From: CAZFER01 sp964517495
Lineage (GTDB): Bacteria; Hinthialibacterota; Hinthialibacteria; Hinthialibacterales; Hinthialibacteraceae
Assembly (NCBI GenBank): GCA_964517495.1
Contig: CAZFER010000007.1
Coordinates: 1-64,000, forward strand
Reading direction: 5' to 3'
DNA length: 64,000 nucleotides
Every line of letters starts with the position of its first letter. Position 1 is the stretch's first letter. Below, piece after piece: positions 63,952 to 64,000 of the stretch. The position numbers and the translations under genes were made by a program. The notes under the pieces were generated by a model that worked only from the letters and a program-made list of their open reading frames with translations, made no database searches and was not told the DNA's origin.

Positions 63952-64000
63952 TTATCTTACCCAATCCAACATAATATCCGCGGCATATTCTCCACCCTTA
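63952..64000 (-). CDS. Possible C-terminus of a minus-strand gene at window edge
   Basis: From the right edge the minus strand reads GGEYAADIMLDWVR and then TAA at 63952-63954. The frame is open for the whole 15 codons visible and converges on the pilin gene. Too short to name; it may be chance. Confidence 0.3.
   Translation of the reverse strand, partial: KGGEYAADIMLDWVR

Overview
The window reads as a chromosomal piece of a draft genome (probably metagenome-assembled, since it carries a 100-N scaffold gap) from an uncultured, Gram-negative-type bacterium of moderate G+C. The basis for this is lipoprotein and Sec signal peptides, a periplasmic HtrA protease and 13-heme cytochrome, a MoxR/Bat operon, Thr-Pro-rich secreted proteins and a type II-secretion-like pilin of a kind common in candidate phyla such as Sumerlaeota and Hydrogenedentota. 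That placement is an impression from protein style, not a phylogeny. TTG and GTG starts are frequent, and tight stop/start overlaps show many operons.

Layout. 1-6.6 kb: a headless HsdM fragment, palindromic repeats, a methyltransferase, a self-contained transcription unit for a 21-residue Cys/Gly peptide, a RuBisCO-like protein fused to a cupin, then trpB-trpA and accD. 6.7-10.9 kb: tRNA-Ala(CGC), a GT4 glycosyltransferase on the minus strand, and a three-gene set of membrane protein, TPR-membrane protein and TPR-AAA unfoldase. 11.2-15.8 kb: HtrA protease, grpE, dnaK and an FmdB zinc ribbon, a protein-quality block. 15.9-29.7 kb: an expanded MoxR/Bat operon (MoxR, DUF58, two VWA proteins, several BatD-like proteins, TPR proteins) carrying an embedded GT2 glycosyltransferase and a parvulin-type PPIase, running into groEL. 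29.7-35.3 kb: a polytopic membrane protein and a ribose/galactose-type ABC importer preceded by a LacI-type palindrome. 35.4-39.8 kb: a fused HybA-HybB-like quinone/iron-sulfur protein, a 13-heme cytochrome and a convergent radical SAM/SPASM protein. 40-44 kb: an alpha/beta hydrolase, a Thr-Pro repeat secreted protein broken by the gap, and a VapBC pair whose toxin has a premature stop. 44.3-53.6 kb: phosphomannomutase, orphan PAS histidine kinase, SAM hydrolase, GT4, tig-clpP-clpX and a CarD-family regulator. 53.6-64 kb: a strong promoter with a long leader, a 1810-residue secreted protein, a six-Fn3 protein, a secreted propeller-like protein and a pilin-like protein.

The functional themes are proteostasis (HtrA, GrpE/DnaK, GroEL, Tig/ClpP/ClpX, parvulin, AAA unfoldase), envelope biogenesis and stress (Bat), periplasmic electron transfer, and large secreted proteins. 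The most notable items are the RuBisCO-like/cupin fusion, the small-peptide transcription unit beside it, the HybA-HybB fusion with its 13-heme partner, the AAA/TPR membrane module, the groEL terminator lying inside the next gene, the interrupted vapC, and evidence that the scaffold gap is an unmerged 45-nt contig overlap.
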